A stretch of 64,000 bases of DNA, from the NCBI RefSeq assembly GCF_028993575.1, contig NZ_CP118615.1, forward strand, positions 4,121,001 to 4,185,000, in the 5' to 3' direction. Shown here piece after piece: positions 32,242 through 41,023 of the stretch. The stretch is from Micromonospora cathayae (GTDB taxonomy: Bacteria > Actinomycetota > Actinomycetes > Mycobacteriales > Micromonosporaceae). Made by a program: the position numbers and the translations under genes. Positions within the stretch are counted from its first letter, which is position 1. Each line of letters starts with the position of its first letter. The notes under the pieces are model-generated. The model did not search any database and had not been told where the DNA came from. It was given only the letters and a program-made list of their open reading frames with translations.

Positions 32242-32847
32242 TCACCGGTCCCGGTCGAGGTCCGCGAGGTACGTGCGGCGCCCGGTGACCGCGTCGCGGA
32301 CCTTGTCGACCACCCCGACCGCCGGCTCGACGATCCGGTTCCACGGGGGAGTGGCCGGCGTGCCGGGATGCGGTCGGGTCGGCGCGGCCTCCTCGGCGAT
32401 CTCCAGCCGGTTGCCCAGTCGGATCAGCTCCGCCTCGCTGGCGACCGCGCACAGCCGCTCCAGCGCCGGCCGTACCGCGGCGACGTGCCGCCGCCACACC
32501 TCCCGCACGTCGATGACCTGGGTCCCGTCGGTGTCCTTGAGGACCCGCAGCAGCGCCGCGTCGGTCTCGATCTCCCGGTCGGCCAGCTCACCGCCGTCGG
32601 GCAACGCCCGGCGTACCGCCGGGTAGAGGTACTGCTCCTCGGCCGAGAGGTGCCGGGACACGGCGGCGGCGAACACCTCGGCCACCTCCCGCCGGCGGGC
32701 CCCGTCGGTGTCCGGCGCGGCGAGTTCCCCGGCCAGCGCGGTGATCCGGTGGTGCTCCTCCTCGACGATGTCGACCAGGCTACGGCCACCCGGCCGGTAC
32801 CCGTCGTCGCCGTCACCGGGCGGCAGTGGTGGCAGCGGAACACTCAT
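32242..32847 (-). CDS. Hemerythrin HHE-domain protein
   Basis: 201 aa from ATG 32847, with GAGGAGG upstream. A hemerythrin-like four-helix bundle with metal ligands occupies residues about 22-130: EEEHHRI (helix A), VSRHLSAEEQYLYPAVRRAL (helix B, with H and E ligands), and WRRHVAAVRPALERL. The C-terminal 70 residues are Pro-rich with a final VVDKVRDAVTG segment. It would bind a diiron site for O2 or NO sensing or storage. It precedes the LysR gene on the same strand and diverges from the M20 peptidase gene. Confidence 0.88.
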   Translation of the reverse strand: MSVPLPPLPPGDGDDGYRPGGRSLVDIVEEEHHRITALAGELAAPDTDGARRREVAEVFAAAVSRHLSAEEQYLYPAVRRALPDGGELADREIETDAALLRVLKDTDGTQVIDVREVWRRHVAAVRPALERLCAVASEAELIRLGNRLEIAEEAAPTRPHPGTPATPPWNRIVEPAVGVVDKVRDAVTGRRTYLADLDRDR

Positions 32848-33123
32848 GGGTGCCTCCTCGGCGCGGACGGTGCCGGCGCCACCGTCCGGCGTGGCGGACC
32901 CGGTGTGCCGGGCCCGGGGCGGCGGGTCCGTCACCGGGGCCCGATGTGGCGGTGGACCCGGTACCCGACCGCCCGCCTGCCGAAACCGGGCCGACCCGCC
33001 GGCCCCCGCGCCGGCCTGACCCGCCGGCCTGAGCCGTGTCCGCCGACCCGCGGGCGGGTGTCGTGCGGCACCCGCCGGTCGACGGGGGCTCGTGGGGGCG
33101 TCCCCCGGCTGATAAGAAGAGGC

Positions 33124-34449
33124 ATGACCGACGCCGTTTCCGCCGTGCCCGACCCCACCGACGAGGTCGTGGAACTCTGCCGTGACCTGCTGCGTATCGA
33201 CACCACCAACACCGGCGACAACGCCACCAGCGTCGGGGAACGACTCGCGGCCGAGTACGTCGCGGAGAAGCTCGCCGAGGTGGGCGTCGAGTCCACCCTG
33301 CTGGAGTCCGCGCCCGGCCGGGCCAACCTGGTGGCCCGGATCCCCGGCGCCGACCCGGGCCGGCCCGCGCTGCTGGTCCACGGTCATCTCGACGTGGTCC
33401 CCGCCGACGCCGACGAGTGGTCGGTGCACCCGTTCTCCGGTGAGGTCCGCGACGGGTACCTGTGGGGGCGCGGCGCGATCGACATGAAGGACTTCGACGC
33501 CATGGTGCTCGCCGTGGTGCGGCACTGGCAGCGCACCGGGGTCCGGCCGCCGCGCGACATCGTGCTGGCGTACACCGCCGACGAGGAGGCCGGCAGCGAC
33601 TACGGCGCGCACTTCCTCGTCGAGCGGCACCCCGACCTCTTCGACGGCTGCGCCGAGGCGGTCGGTGAGGTGGGTGGCTTCTCGTACACGGTGGACGACG
33701 CCACCCGGCTCTACCTCATCGAGACCGCCGAGAAGGGCATCGACTGGCTGCGGCTGCACGCCCGGGGCCGTCCCGGGCACGGCTCGATGATGCACGACGA
33801 CAACGCGGTGACCGCGCTCGCCGAGGCGGTCGCCCGGATCGGCCGGCACCGGTTCCCGGTGGTGGTCACCGACACCGTACGGGCCTTCCTGGCGGAGGTC
33901 GGCGACGTGCTGGGCATCGAGGTCGACCCGGACGACCCGGAGACCGCGATCGCCAAGCTCGGCCCGATCGCCAACATGATCGGCGCGAGCATCCGCAACA
34001 CCGCCAACCCGACCCGGTTGGCCGCCGGCTACAAGGACAACGTCATCCCCGGCCGGGCCACCGCCGCCATCGACTGCCGCAGCCTGCCCGGCCAGTCCGA
34101 GCTGCTGGAACGGCAGCTACGGGAGCTGGTCGGCCCGCACATCGACATCGAGTACATCCACCGCCAGCCGGCCCTGGAGACCACCTTCGACGGGGCGCTG
34201 GTGGAGGCGATGTCCGCCGCGTTGCGCGCCGAGGACCCGGGCGCGCGGGCGGTGCCGTACATGCTCTCCGGCGGCACCGACGCCAAGGCGTTCTCCCGGC
34301 TCGGTATCCGCTGCTTCGGGTTCGCCCCGCTGCGGCTGCCGGCGGACCTGAATTTCTCCGCGCTGTTCCATGGCATTGACGAGCGGGTTCCGGTGGACGG
34401 GCTACAGTTCGGCGTGCGGGTACTCGACCGGTTCCTCCGTAGTTGCTGA
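33124..34449 (+). CDS. M20-family metallopeptidase
   Basis: 441 aa from ATG 33124. M20 zinc sites are all visible: LLVHGHLDVVPAD (His and first Asp), YLWGRGAIDMKDFD (bridging Asp), YTADEEAGSDYGA (catalytic Glu and ligand Glu), then the dimerisation domain near GRPGHGSMM, and the last His region in ALFHGIDERVPVDG. It would cleave a dipeptide or acyl-amino acid bond in the cytoplasm. The start has no strong ribosome-binding site but matches the family N-terminus. The next gene (34516) is 66 nt downstream. Confidence 0.92.
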   Translation: MTDAVSAVPDPTDEVVELCRDLLRIDTTNTGDNATSVGERLAAEYVAEKLAEVGVESTLLESAPGRANLVARIPGADPGRPALLVHGHLDVVPADADEWSVHPFSGEVRDGYLWGRGAIDMKDFDAMVLAVVRHWQRTGVRPPRDIVLAYTADEEAGSDYGAHFLVERHPDLFDGCAEAVGEVGGFSYTVDDATRLYLIETAEKGIDWLRLHARGRPGHGSMMHDDNAVTALAEAVARIGRHRFPVVVTDTVRAFLAEVGDVLGIEVDPDDPETAIAKLGPIANMIGASIRNTANPTRLAAGYKDNVIPGRATAAIDCRSLPGQSELLERQLRELVGPHIDIEYIHRQPALETTFDGALVEAMSAALRAEDPGARAVPYMLSGGTDAKAFSRLGIRCFGFAPLRLPADLNFSALFHGIDERVPVDGLQFGVRVLDRFLRSC

Positions 34450-34515
34450 CCGGCTGCGCCGCGACGCGGTCCGGCACTGCTCCTTCCCCCCGATTCGCGA
34501 AAGGGACTTCCTCAC

Positions 34516-35175
34516 ATGACCGACCAGCACGGTGAGCTGGACGCTGCCCTCGAGCGGGTGATCGACGCGGCCCGTCGGCACCTGGCCGCCGTACGCGCCG
34601 CTCAGGGCCGGGTCGACGACGACGACGTCTGGCAGGCGTACGTCGAGCTGAACAACGCCTCCTTCGCCTACGACGAGCAGCTCCTGGACGCCTTCGGCGA
34701 GGTCACCCCGTGGGACGTGGAGTCGATCGACCCGGACGAGGCCGACGCGCACTTCGGCGCGGCCGGTACGGGCGCCGAGCCCACCGACCCGCACCCGCAG
34801 GTGATCTCCGTCCGGCAGCGCCGTGACTACCGGGTGCCGAGCGTCTCCGCGCTGATCCGCGCCGCCGAGGCGGCCCGCCGCGAGGGCACCCCCGCCGAGG
34901 ACGAGCCGGCCCCGGTGGAGGGCGTCGGCGAGGCGGTGCTGGAGCTGCTGCAGAGCGGCGACGGCTCGCTCAGCGCGCTGGACGTGCCCGAGCTGGAGCC
35001 GCTCGACGGGGTGGTGATGGTCAGCGAGGTGGGTACCCCGGTCGACCTGGAGTCCTTCGACGACGACGACCCGGTGGGCCCGTTCCAGCCGGCGGCCGAC
35101 GACCGGCTGGTCGGTCGCCTCGACGAGCACCCGTTCCTCGACGTGGAGGACGGCGAGCTGGGGCACACCCACTGA
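34516..35175 (+). CDS. Acidic hypothetical protein
   Basis: 219 aa from ATG 34516. Residues 1-60 are helical (LDAALERVIDAARRHLAAVRAA and VWQAYVELNNASFAYDEQLLDAFGEV); the rest is Asp/Glu-rich and likely extended, ending in DVEDGELGHTH. It has no catalytic motif, signal peptide or membrane helix that I can see. Similar actinobacterial proteins are sometimes named primosomal proteins without evidence. It follows the M20 peptidase on the same strand and ends in a strong hairpin. Confidence 0.75.
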   Translation: MTDQHGELDAALERVIDAARRHLAAVRAAQGRVDDDDVWQAYVELNNASFAYDEQLLDAFGEVTPWDVESIDPDEADAHFGAAGTGAEPTDPHPQVISVRQRRDYRVPSVSALIRAAEAARREGTPAEDEPAPVEGVGEAVLELLQSGDGSLSALDVPELEPLDGVVMVSEVGTPVDLESFDDDDPVGPFQPAADDRLVGRLDEHPFLDVEDGELGHTH

Positions 35176-35180
35176 CCGGC

Positions 35181-35210
35181 GGGGCCCGGGTCGCTCGCGG
35201 CCCGGGCCCC
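35181..35210. terminator. Hairpin terminator, convergent pair
   Basis: A 10-bp perfect GC stem (35181-35190 with 35201-35210) and a 10-nt loop lie 6 nt after the stop of the acidic protein and between two convergent genes, so it can serve both. Confidence 0.7.
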
Positions 35211-35261
35211 GGACGTCAGTAGGGGAGCCGGTCGGCGCCGGTGGCCCCGGACGTCAGTAGG
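35205..35261. repeat. 19-bp exact direct repeat spanning a stop codon
   Basis: GGCCCCGGACGTCAGTAGG occurs at 35205-35223 and 35243-35261. The second copy includes the stop codon of the minus-strand DUF5703 gene, so the first copy looks like a duplication of its 3' end. Confidence 0.85.
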
Positions 35262-35454
35262 AGAGTCCGGGCTGCGGCTGGGCGACCCGCCGCCGACGGA
35301 GCATCACCTGCCGGGTGCCGTCCCGGTACAACCGCACCCGGGCCAGTTCCCAGCCCGAGTACTCCGCCTGGATCGCCAACTGCACCGCGGCGGTCACCCG
35401 GTCGACGTTCGGCGGTAACCGCAGCGGTGCGTATTCGTAGTCCATGCCCTCCAT
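35254..35454 (-). CDS. DUF5703 family protein
   Basis: 66 aa from ATG 35454 (an in-frame ATG at 35445 is an equally good start). The sequence MDYEYAPLRLPPNVDR, then AIQAEYSGWELARVRLYRDGTRQVMLRRR, is the pattern of this short actinobacterial family. It is likely a small alpha/beta protein; function is unknown. It stands alone between convergent genes with its 3' end partly duplicated downstream. Confidence 0.75.
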   Translation of the reverse strand: MEGMDYEYAPLRLPPNVDRVTAAVQLAIQAEYSGWELARVRLYRDGTRQVMLRRRRVAQPQPGLSY

Positions 35455-35518
35455 GCTGCCCAGCCGCGCCCGCCGGCGCCACCCCCTTGCCCGCCGGCTC
35501 CCCCGGGCCGGGCCCGGC

Positions 35519-36490
35519 TCAGCCGTCGCGTTCCGGGTAGCCGACCTCGACGGCGGAGACGTCGTCCAGGGCCGTGGTGATCTCCTCCGGCAGGGTCATC
35601 CGTTCGACCTGGAGGGCACCCAGCAGTTGACCCACGGTGCGGGCCCCGAGGATCGGCGCGACCACCCCGGGACGGTCCCGGATCCAGGCCAGCGCCACCT
35701 CCAGCGGGGAGACACCGAGCCCGCCGGCCGCGATGACCACCGCCTCCACGATGCTGGAGCAGCGCGGCTCCAGGTAGGTGGCGACGAACGGCCCGAAGTG
35801 CGGTGAGGTGGCCCGCGAGTCCGCCGGCCGGCCGTGCCGGTACTTGCCGGTCAGCACCCCGCGCCCGAGCGGGGACCAGGGCAGCACCCCGAGCCCCAGG
35901 GCCGCGCAGGCCGGCAGCACCTCCCGTTCCACCCCCCGCTCCAGCAGCGAGTACTCCACCTGGGCGGCGACCACCGGGGCCCGGCCCGGGTAGGCGGCCT
36001 GCCAGGCGGCGGCCCGCGCGGTCTGCCAGCCGGCGAAGTTCGACACCCCCACGTACCGGACCCGGCCGCTGGTCACCGCGTGGTCCAGCGCCGACAGGGT
36101 CTCCTCCAGGGGGGTGTCCGGGTCGTAGCCGTGCACCTGCCACAGGTCGACGTGGTCGGTGCCGAGCCGGCGCAGCGAGGCGTCCAGGGTGCGCAGCAGG
36201 TGCCCCCGGGAGCCGTCCCGGCGGCGTGCGCCGCCCGGCCGCAGCCCCGCCTTGGTGGCGATCAGCAGCTCCTCGCGGGGCACCAGGCCGCCCAGCAGCG
36301 ACCCGATGACCGCCTCGGCGTCCCCGTCGCCGTACACGTCGGCGGTGTCGACCAGGTTGCCGCCCGCGTCGAGGTAGCTCTTCAACTGGGCGGCCGCGTC
36401 GTCGGCGTCGGTGTCCCGGCCCCAGGTCATGGTGCCGAGCGCGAGCCGGGAAACCGCCAGCCCGCTTCGGCCGAGCGGTCGTTGCTGCAT
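35519..36490 (-). CDS. Aldo/keto reductase
   Basis: 323 aa from ATG 36490. TIM-barrel AKR motifs are complete: LGTMTWGRDTD near the N-terminus, NLVDTADVYGDGDAE with the catalytic Asp and Tyr, the Lys in IATKAGLRPGG, the His in VDLWQVHGYDPDTPLEE, YVGVSNFAGWQ, then the NADPH-binding region (SPLGRGVLTGKYR). It resembles the YajO/Tas-like subgroup. It reduces aldehydes or ketones with NADPH; the substrate is unknown. It is divergent from the F420-type oxidoreductase gene, with about 175 bp between. Confidence 0.92.
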   Translation of the reverse strand: MQQRPLGRSGLAVSRLALGTMTWGRDTDADDAAAQLKSYLDAGGNLVDTADVYGDGDAEAVIGSLLGGLVPREELLIATKAGLRPGGARRRDGSRGHLLRTLDASLRRLGTDHVDLWQVHGYDPDTPLEETLSALDHAVTSGRVRYVGVSNFAGWQTARAAAWQAAYPGRAPVVAAQVEYSLLERGVEREVLPACAALGLGVLPWSPLGRGVLTGKYRHGRPADSRATSPHFGPFVATYLEPRCSSIVEAVVIAAGGLGVSPLEVALAWIRDRPGVVAPILGARTVGQLLGALQVERMTLPEEITTALDDVSAVEVGYPERDG

Positions 36491-36664
36491 AGGTGAACCA
36501 TATTTCGAATCGGGCCCCGACCGATATCCTCGCCTCCGTCAACTCTCCGACGCTCCGGTTGTGATCTTCGTCCGGTCCCGGTGGCGGGGGTGAGCCGGTG
36601 GACGGGGCGTCCGCCCGCATTGCGTAACCTGATGCGACTCGTGGTGCGGGATGGGGGAGGACCA

Positions 36665-37717
36665 GTGCGACTCGGGCTCAGCCTCGGATACCAGACGGCG
36701 TGGAGCACACCCGCCGACCACCTGGCTCTGGCCCAGGAGGCGGACCGGCTCGGCTACTCGGTGGTGTGGGCGGCGGAGGCCTACGGCTCTGACTCGCCGA
36801 GCATGCTGGCGTGGATCGCCGGGCAGACCGAGCGGATCGACGTGGGCAGCGCGGTGATGCAGATCCCGGCGCGTACCCCGGCGGCGACCGCGATGACCGC
36901 GACGACCATCGACGCGCTCTCCGGCGGCCGGTTCCGGCTCGGCCTGGGGGTGTCCGGCCCGCAGGTCTCCGAGGGCTGGCACGGCGTCCGGTTCGCCAAG
37001 CCGCTCGCCCGCACCCGCGAGTACGTCGACATCGTCAAGCTCGCCGTCGGCCGCAAGGAGGTCGCCTACGCCGGCGACCACTACACGCTTCCGCTGCCCG
37101 ACGGGCCCGGCAAGGCGCTGCGGCTGGGTTTCCGGCCGCCGCGCGAGCACATCCCGATCTACCTGGCCGCGGTCGGCCCGAAGAACCTGGAGCTGGCCGG
37201 CGAGATCGCCGACGGCTGGCTGGCCGTCTTCTACGCCCCGGAGTTCGCCGAGGACCAGCTCGCCGCGGTCCGCGCCGGCCGGGCACGGGCCGGAAAGGAA
37301 CTGGCCGGGTTCGACGTGGTCCCGTCGGTGCCGGTGGTGGTCGGTGACGACCTCGCCGCCTGCGCCGAACTGGTCCGCTGGTACGCCGCGCTGTACGTGG
37401 GCGGGATGGGCAGCCGGCAGCAGAACTTCTACAACCAGCTCGCCACCCGGATGGGCTACGGCGACGCCGCCCGTGAGGTACAGGACCTCTACCTCGCCAA
37501 GCAGCAGCGTGACGCCGCCGCCGCGGTGCCGCTGGAGTTCATCGACCGGACGTCGCTGCTCGGGCCGAAGGAACGCATCGCCGAGCGGATGCGGGAGTAC
37601 GCCGCGGCCGGCGTCACCACCCTGTCGGTGACGCTGTTCGTGGCCGACCGGGAATCCGGCGTGCAGACCCTGCGGACCTGCGCCGAGGCCCTCGACCTGG
37701 CCGGGGTGGGCGAGTGA
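36665..37717 (+). CDS. LLM-class F420-dependent oxidoreductase
   Basis: 350 aa from GTG 36665, 4 nt after GGGGGAGGA. Luciferase-like TIM barrel of the F420 branch: [72 protein letters not shown], then [24 protein letters not shown]. It uses coenzyme F420, which this lineage makes, to oxidise or reduce an unknown substrate. The uppP gene overlaps its stop by 4 nt (GTGA), so expression is coupled. It is a single-domain protein of normal length. Confidence 0.9.
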   Translation: MRLGLSLGYQTAWSTPADHLALAQEADRLGYSVVWAAEAYGSDSPSMLAWIAGQTERIDVGSAVMQIPARTPAATAMTATTIDALSGGRFRLGLGVSGPQVSEGWHGVRFAKPLARTREYVDIVKLAVGRKEVAYAGDHYTLPLPDGPGKALRLGFRPPREHIPIYLAAVGPKNLELAGEIADGWLAVFYAPEFAEDQLAAVRAGRARAGKELAGFDVVPSVPVVVGDDLAACAELVRWYAALYVGGMGSRQQNFYNQLATRMGYGDAAREVQDLYLAKQQRDAAAAVPLEFIDRTSLLGPKERIAERMREYAAAGVTTLSVTLFVADRESGVQTLRTCAEALDLAGVGE

Positions 37718-38550
37718 GCTGGATCGAGGCGATCGTCCTCGGCGTCGTCCAGGGCCTCACCGAGTTCCTCCCGGTCTCCTCGTCCGGACATATGCGGATC
37801 ACCTCCGCGATCTTCTTCGACCGGGACGCCGGGGCGTCGTTCACCGCGGTCACCCAGCTCGGCACCGAGGCGGCCGTGCTGATCTACTTCGCCAAGGACA
37901 TCTGGCGGATCACCCGGACCTGGATCGTCGGGATCTGGGACAAGTCGGTGCGGTCCAGCCTGGACTACCGGATGGCCTGGTACGTGATCGTCGGTTCGAT
38001 CCCGATCGGCTTCTTCGGGTTCCTGTTCAAGGACCAGATCCGCACCGCCGGCCGGAACCTGTGGGTGGTCGCCACCACGCTGATCGTGTTCGCGTTCGTG
38101 CTGGCCTTCGCCGAGTACTGGGGTCGGCAGACCCGCACCCTGGAGAACTTCCGGATGAAGGACGGCGTCGTGATGGGTCTCGCCCAGGCGATGGCGCTGG
38201 TCCCGGGGGTGTCCCGCTCCGGCGGTACGCTCACCGCCGGTCTGCTGCTCAACCTGACCCGGGAGACCGCGGCCCGGTACTCGTTCCTGCTGGCCATCCC
38301 GGCGGTGGTGATGTCCGGCATCTTCAGCGTCGGGGACGTCTTCGAGCCGGCGGCGCCGGGCACCTCGGTGCCGAGCCTGGCGCAGATGGTGGTGGCGACG
38401 CTGATCGCCTTCGCCGTCGGGTACGCGGCCATCGCCTGGCTGCTCCGCTACGTCGCGCACCACACCCTGTACGTGTTCGTGCTGTACCGGGTCGCGTTGG
38501 GCACCCTGGTGCTGGCGTTGCTGCTGACCGGCACCATCTCCGCCACCTGA
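37714..38550 (+). CDS. uppP: Undecaprenyl-diphosphate phosphatase
   Basis: 278 aa from GTG 37714, overlapping the preceding gene by 4 nt. BacA/UppP motifs: [13 protein letters not shown] near the N-terminus, with the catalytic Glu, and [13 protein letters not shown] in the middle. About seven hydrophobic segments are present. It recycles undecaprenyl diphosphate to the monophosphate carrier for cell-wall synthesis at the membrane, and gives bacitracin tolerance when abundant. A 16-bp hairpin lies directly downstream, between this gene and a convergent secreted-protein gene. Confidence 0.93.
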   Translation: MSWIEAIVLGVVQGLTEFLPVSSSGHMRITSAIFFDRDAGASFTAVTQLGTEAAVLIYFAKDIWRITRTWIVGIWDKSVRSSLDYRMAWYVIVGSIPIGFFGFLFKDQIRTAGRNLWVVATTLIVFAFVLAFAEYWGRQTRTLENFRMKDGVVMGLAQAMALVPGVSRSGGTLTAGLLLNLTRETAARYSFLLAIPAVVMSGIFSVGDVFEPAAPGTSVPSLAQMVVATLIAFAVGYAAIAWLLRYVAHHTLYVFVLYRVALGTLVLALLLTGTISAT

Positions 38551-38568
38551 CCCGGCGCTGAACAGCCG

Positions 38569-38606
38569 AACGGGCCGGTACCCCCTGTGCGGGGTACCGG
38601 CCCGTT
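38569..38606. terminator. 16-bp bidirectional hairpin terminator
   Basis: A perfect 16-bp stem (38569-38584 with 38591-38606) and a 6-nt loop lie between convergent uppP and the secreted-protein gene. Confidence 0.85.
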
Positions 38607-38612
38607 GGTGAC

Positions 38613-39212
38613 TCAGCTGTTCCAGTGTGCGGCGACCAGGTCAGCGGCCTGCTTCTCCCACTGCGCGTAGTGGTCCGGGTAGGCGGACACCTGGACCTTC
38701 TGCGCGGCCTGGGTCAGCGGCATGTCCTTCCAGCCGTCGACCTGCTTCAGGCCCTTCAGGAACGCGGTCGTGGAGTACTCGGGGTCGGTGATCTGCTCGA
38801 CCGTGCCCCAACCACTGGACGGACGCTGCTGGAACAGGCCCTGCGAGTCGTGGTCGTTGCGGTCACCGAGGTGACCCAGGTTCTCCAGCTTCGACTCCTG
38901 CAGGCTGGTCGCGATGGCGACCACGGCGGCCCGCTCGTCCATCCCGGCCTTCTTCGTGGCCTTCACGATGGCCTTCGCGTTCGCGGTCTGCTCGGCGTTC
39001 AGCGGGATGCTCGACTGGCCGCCCGGCGTGCCGTGGGGCAGCAGCTTGCCGGTGTCCGGCTTGTCCGCCTGCACCGCCACCGGCGCGGCATGAGCCGGAG
39101 CCGCGTCCACCGCACCGGCGACCGGACCGGCCACCACACCACCGGCGAACGCCAGACCGGCGACACCCAGAACCGTCTTCCGCAGCAGCGTCGTGCTCAT
39201 GATTGTGTTCAT
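38613..39212 (-). CDS. Secreted lysozyme-like (transglycosylase-fold) protein
   Basis: 199 aa from ATG 39212; a second ATG at 39200 is also possible. It has an N-terminal signal peptide (LRKTVLGVAGLAFAGGVVAG, cleavage probably near AHAA, about residue 43). The mature part has GMDERAAVVAIATSLQESKLENL, where a Glu follows a long helix as in goose-type lysozymes and transglycosylases, then DHDSQGLFQQRPSSGWGT, and YPDHYAQWEKQAADLV. I infer a cell-wall hydrolase or resuscitation-type role; activity is not proven. It is preceded by two ECF-type promoters and ends at the uppP hairpin. Confidence 0.8.
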   Translation of the reverse strand: MNTIMSTTLLRKTVLGVAGLAFAGGVVAGPVAGAVDAAPAHAAPVAVQADKPDTGKLLPHGTPGGQSSIPLNAEQTANAKAIVKATKKAGMDERAAVVAIATSLQESKLENLGHLGDRNDHDSQGLFQQRPSSGWGTVEQITDPEYSTTAFLKGLKQVDGWKDMPLTQAAQKVQVSAYPDHYAQWEKQAADLVAAHWNS

Positions 39213-39336
39213 GGGGGAACTCCCATCCGTGGGGGATCATCGCGTCCCGCGGGGGCGGGACACGGCGCGCCGTCCGGCGCTCCTCGCTTCGGGTGGTGAT
39301 CGACCGGGAGTCGTGCTCCACCGGTCCGAACCATGT

Positions 39337-39365
39337 GTAACGACCGCCGGGCTGGGGTCATTCCC
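39337..39365 (-). promoter_or_regulatory. ECF-sigma-type promoter, proximal copy
   Basis: On the minus strand, -35 GGGAAT (39365-39360) and -10 CGTTAC (39342-39337) are separated by exactly 17 nt. It lies 125 nt upstream of the secreted-protein start. Confidence 0.6.
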
Positions 39366-39420
39366 GCGACCCGCCGCGTCGGCGCAGGTCAGCGGCCTCC
39401 TCGTCCGGCCGTCCAAGGGT

Positions 39421-39449
39421 GTAACGACCGACTGCCGGCGGCCATTCCC
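39421..39449 (-). promoter_or_regulatory. ECF-sigma-type promoter, distal copy
   Basis: On the minus strand, -35 GGGAAT (39449-39444) and -10 CGTTAC (39426-39421) have the same 17-nt spacing as the proximal copy, 84 bp further upstream. The flanking bases also match (GGTCGTTACA). Confidence 0.6.
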
Positions 39450-39605
39450 CGCCCGCCCACCCGCCGGCCTCCGCCGGTACCGGACATCCAACCCATCGCG
39501 GCCGAAACCACTCAAGCCTGGAGCGGCACCCAGCCCCGCCGGGACGGCAACCGCCCGAGCCGGGACGGCGCGCACCCGGAGCCCTCGCCGATCCGGCGCG
39601 GGCCC

Positions 39606-39611
39606 TAGGGT
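39606..39611 (+). promoter_or_regulatory. Candidate -10 element (TAGGGT)
   Basis: TAGGGT ends 7 nt before GTG 39619, a leaderless geometry for the phosphatase gene. Confidence 0.5.
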
Positions 39612-39618
39612 GGGCAGC

Positions 39619-40323
39619 GTGGCGACCCTTCTGCTTCTGCGACACGGCCGGACGACCGCGAACGCCGCCGGCGGACTGGCCGGTCGACAACCGGTCGAAC
39701 TGGACGACACCGGTCGAGACCAGGCGCGGGCGGTGGGGGAGCGGCTGCGGGGCCTGCCGCTGGCCGCCGTGGTGACCAGCCCGCTGATCCGCTGCCGGCA
39801 GACCCTGGAACTGGCCCTGCCGGACGCGGTCCCGGCGGTCGAGGAGGGGCTGATCGAGTGCGGGTACGGCGAGTGGGAGGGCAAACCGCTCAAGACGCTG
39901 GCGAAGGACCCGCTCTGGCCGGTGGTCCAGCAGCACCCGAGCGCGGCGGTCTTCCCGCAGGGCGAGTCGATGGCCGGGATGGCCGCCCGGGCGGTCGCGG
40001 CGGTACGGTCCTGGGACGCCCGGCTGACCGCCGACCACGGCCCCGAGGCGGTCTGGGTGGCGTGCAGCCACGGTGACGTGATCAAGGCCATCGTGGCGGA
40101 CGCGCTCGGCGTACACCTGGATCTCTTCCAGCGCATCGTGGCGGACCCGGCGTCGGTCACGGCGATCCGCTACACCCCGACCCGGCCGTTCCTGCTGCGG
40201 CTGAACGACACCGGTGGCGACCTGTCCGGGCTGGTGCCGCCGGCCCGTAAGCGTCGGCGGCGGCCGACCCGGGCGGCCGACTCGGACGCCGCGGTGGGCG
40301 GCGGTGCGGGAGCCGGCCGGTGA
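39619..40323 (+). CDS. Histidine phosphatase family protein
   Basis: 234 aa from GTG 39619. The frame is open far upstream, but the -10 TAGGGT 7 nt before this codon and the family start at MATLLLLRHGRT favour this start. Catalytic motif LLRHGRTTANAAG near residue 5, then VVTSPLIRCRQTLELAL, the Glu in IECGYGEWEGKPL and the second His in WVACSHGDVIKAI. It resembles actinobacterial proteins grouped with DUF3090 and SCO1664-like genes, as here. It is a phosphomonoesterase of unknown substrate. The C-terminal 30 residues are Arg/Ala-rich. Confidence 0.88.
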   Translation: MATLLLLRHGRTTANAAGGLAGRQPVELDDTGRDQARAVGERLRGLPLAAVVTSPLIRCRQTLELALPDAVPAVEEGLIECGYGEWEGKPLKTLAKDPLWPVVQQHPSAAVFPQGESMAGMAARAVAAVRSWDARLTADHGPEAVWVACSHGDVIKAIVADALGVHLDLFQRIVADPASVTAIRYTPTRPFLLRLNDTGGDLSGLVPPARKRRRRPTRAADSDAAVGGGAGAGR

Positions 40324-40431
40324 GGCCCGCCGCACGGCGGACGGTGGTGACGGTCCCGACCCGGCCCGGCCGCCGCCCGGGGTGGCGACGGTTCTGCGTC
40401 GGTGGGGTGCGCGCCCTTCCGGACGGCCGGA

Positions 40432-40437
40432 TAGGGT
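40432..40437 (+). promoter_or_regulatory. Candidate -10 element (TAGGGT)
   Basis: TAGGGT ends 7 nt before ATG 40445, a leaderless geometry for the DUF3090 gene. Confidence 0.5.
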
Positions 40438-40444
40438 CGTGGGT

Positions 40445-41023
40445 ATGACACACCAGGTGCACTCCTTCGAACCGCCCGAGCGGTTCGTCGCGGGGACCGT
40501 GGGGCCGCCGGGGGAGCGCACGTTCTTCCTCCAGGCGCGCGGCGGCGGCCGGGTGGTCAGCGTCGCGCTGGAGAAGGTCCAGGTCTCCCTGCTCGCCGAG
40601 AAGCTGGAAGAGCTGCTCACCGAGGCGCAGCGCCGGTTCGGCGTCGAGCTGCCCGAGCTGCCGCCCGCCGGTGCGGCCGACAACGACCCGTTGGACACGC
40701 CGGTGGACGAGGAGTTCCGGGTCGGCACCCTGGGCCTCGCCTTCGACGTGGACACCACCACCGTGGTGATCGAGGCGATCGCCGCCGGTGAGGCGGAGAC
40801 CGAGGTCGAGCTGGACGATGACGACGACGATGACGACGAGGTGCCCGAGCCGGACGACGACCTGGACCGGCTCCGGGTCCGGCTCACCCCCCAGGAGACC
40901 CGTCGGTTCATCGAGCGGGCCCGCCGGGTGGTGAACGCCGGCCGGCCGCCCTGCCCGCTCTGCGGCCAGCCGCTCGACCCCGCCGGTCACCTCTGCCCCC
41001 GGCACAACGGCTACCACCGGTGA
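40445..41023 (+). CDS. DUF3090 domain-containing protein
   Basis: 192 aa from ATG 40445. Sequence blocks FEPPERFVAGTVGPPGERTFFLQA, VALEKVQVSLLAEKLEELL and FRVGTLGLAFDVDT match DUF3090. An Asp run (residues about 120-128) precedes DRLRVRLTPQETRRFIERARRVV. A C-terminal zinc knuckle CPLCGQPLDPAGHLCPRHNGY follows, with Cys-x2-Cys and Cys-x2-His. The function is unknown; the family neighbours SCO1664-like and mshC genes in actinobacteria, as here. The next gene overlaps its stop by 4 nt. Confidence 0.92.
   Translation: MTHQVHSFEPPERFVAGTVGPPGERTFFLQARGGGRVVSVALEKVQVSLLAEKLEELLTEAQRRFGVELPELPPAGAADNDPLDTPVDEEFRVGTLGLAFDVDTTTVVIEAIAAGEAETEVELDDDDDDDDEVPEPDDDLDRLRVRLTPQETRRFIERARRVVNAGRPPCPLCGQPLDPAGHLCPRHNGYHR

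Larger units (their letters stand above)
39213..39618. other. 406-bp intergenic region between the secreted-protein and phosphatase genes
   Basis: No ORF in this gap looks real. The half next to the secreted-protein gene holds two 30-bp ECF-type promoter copies (listed separately) and a GC-rich leader of about 125 nt with several short inverted repeats. The half next to the phosphatase gene is plain, GC-rich sequence up to the TAGGGT at 39606. I looked for a cyclic-di-AMP (ydaO) riboswitch, which precedes some resuscitation-factor genes, and did not find its conserved core. Confidence 0.5.

Noticed and set aside
39213..39480. Cyclic-di-AMP (ydaO) riboswitch before the secreted protein
   Set aside because: Resuscitation-factor genes often carry one, but the conserved core motifs are not present here; only ECF-type promoters are.
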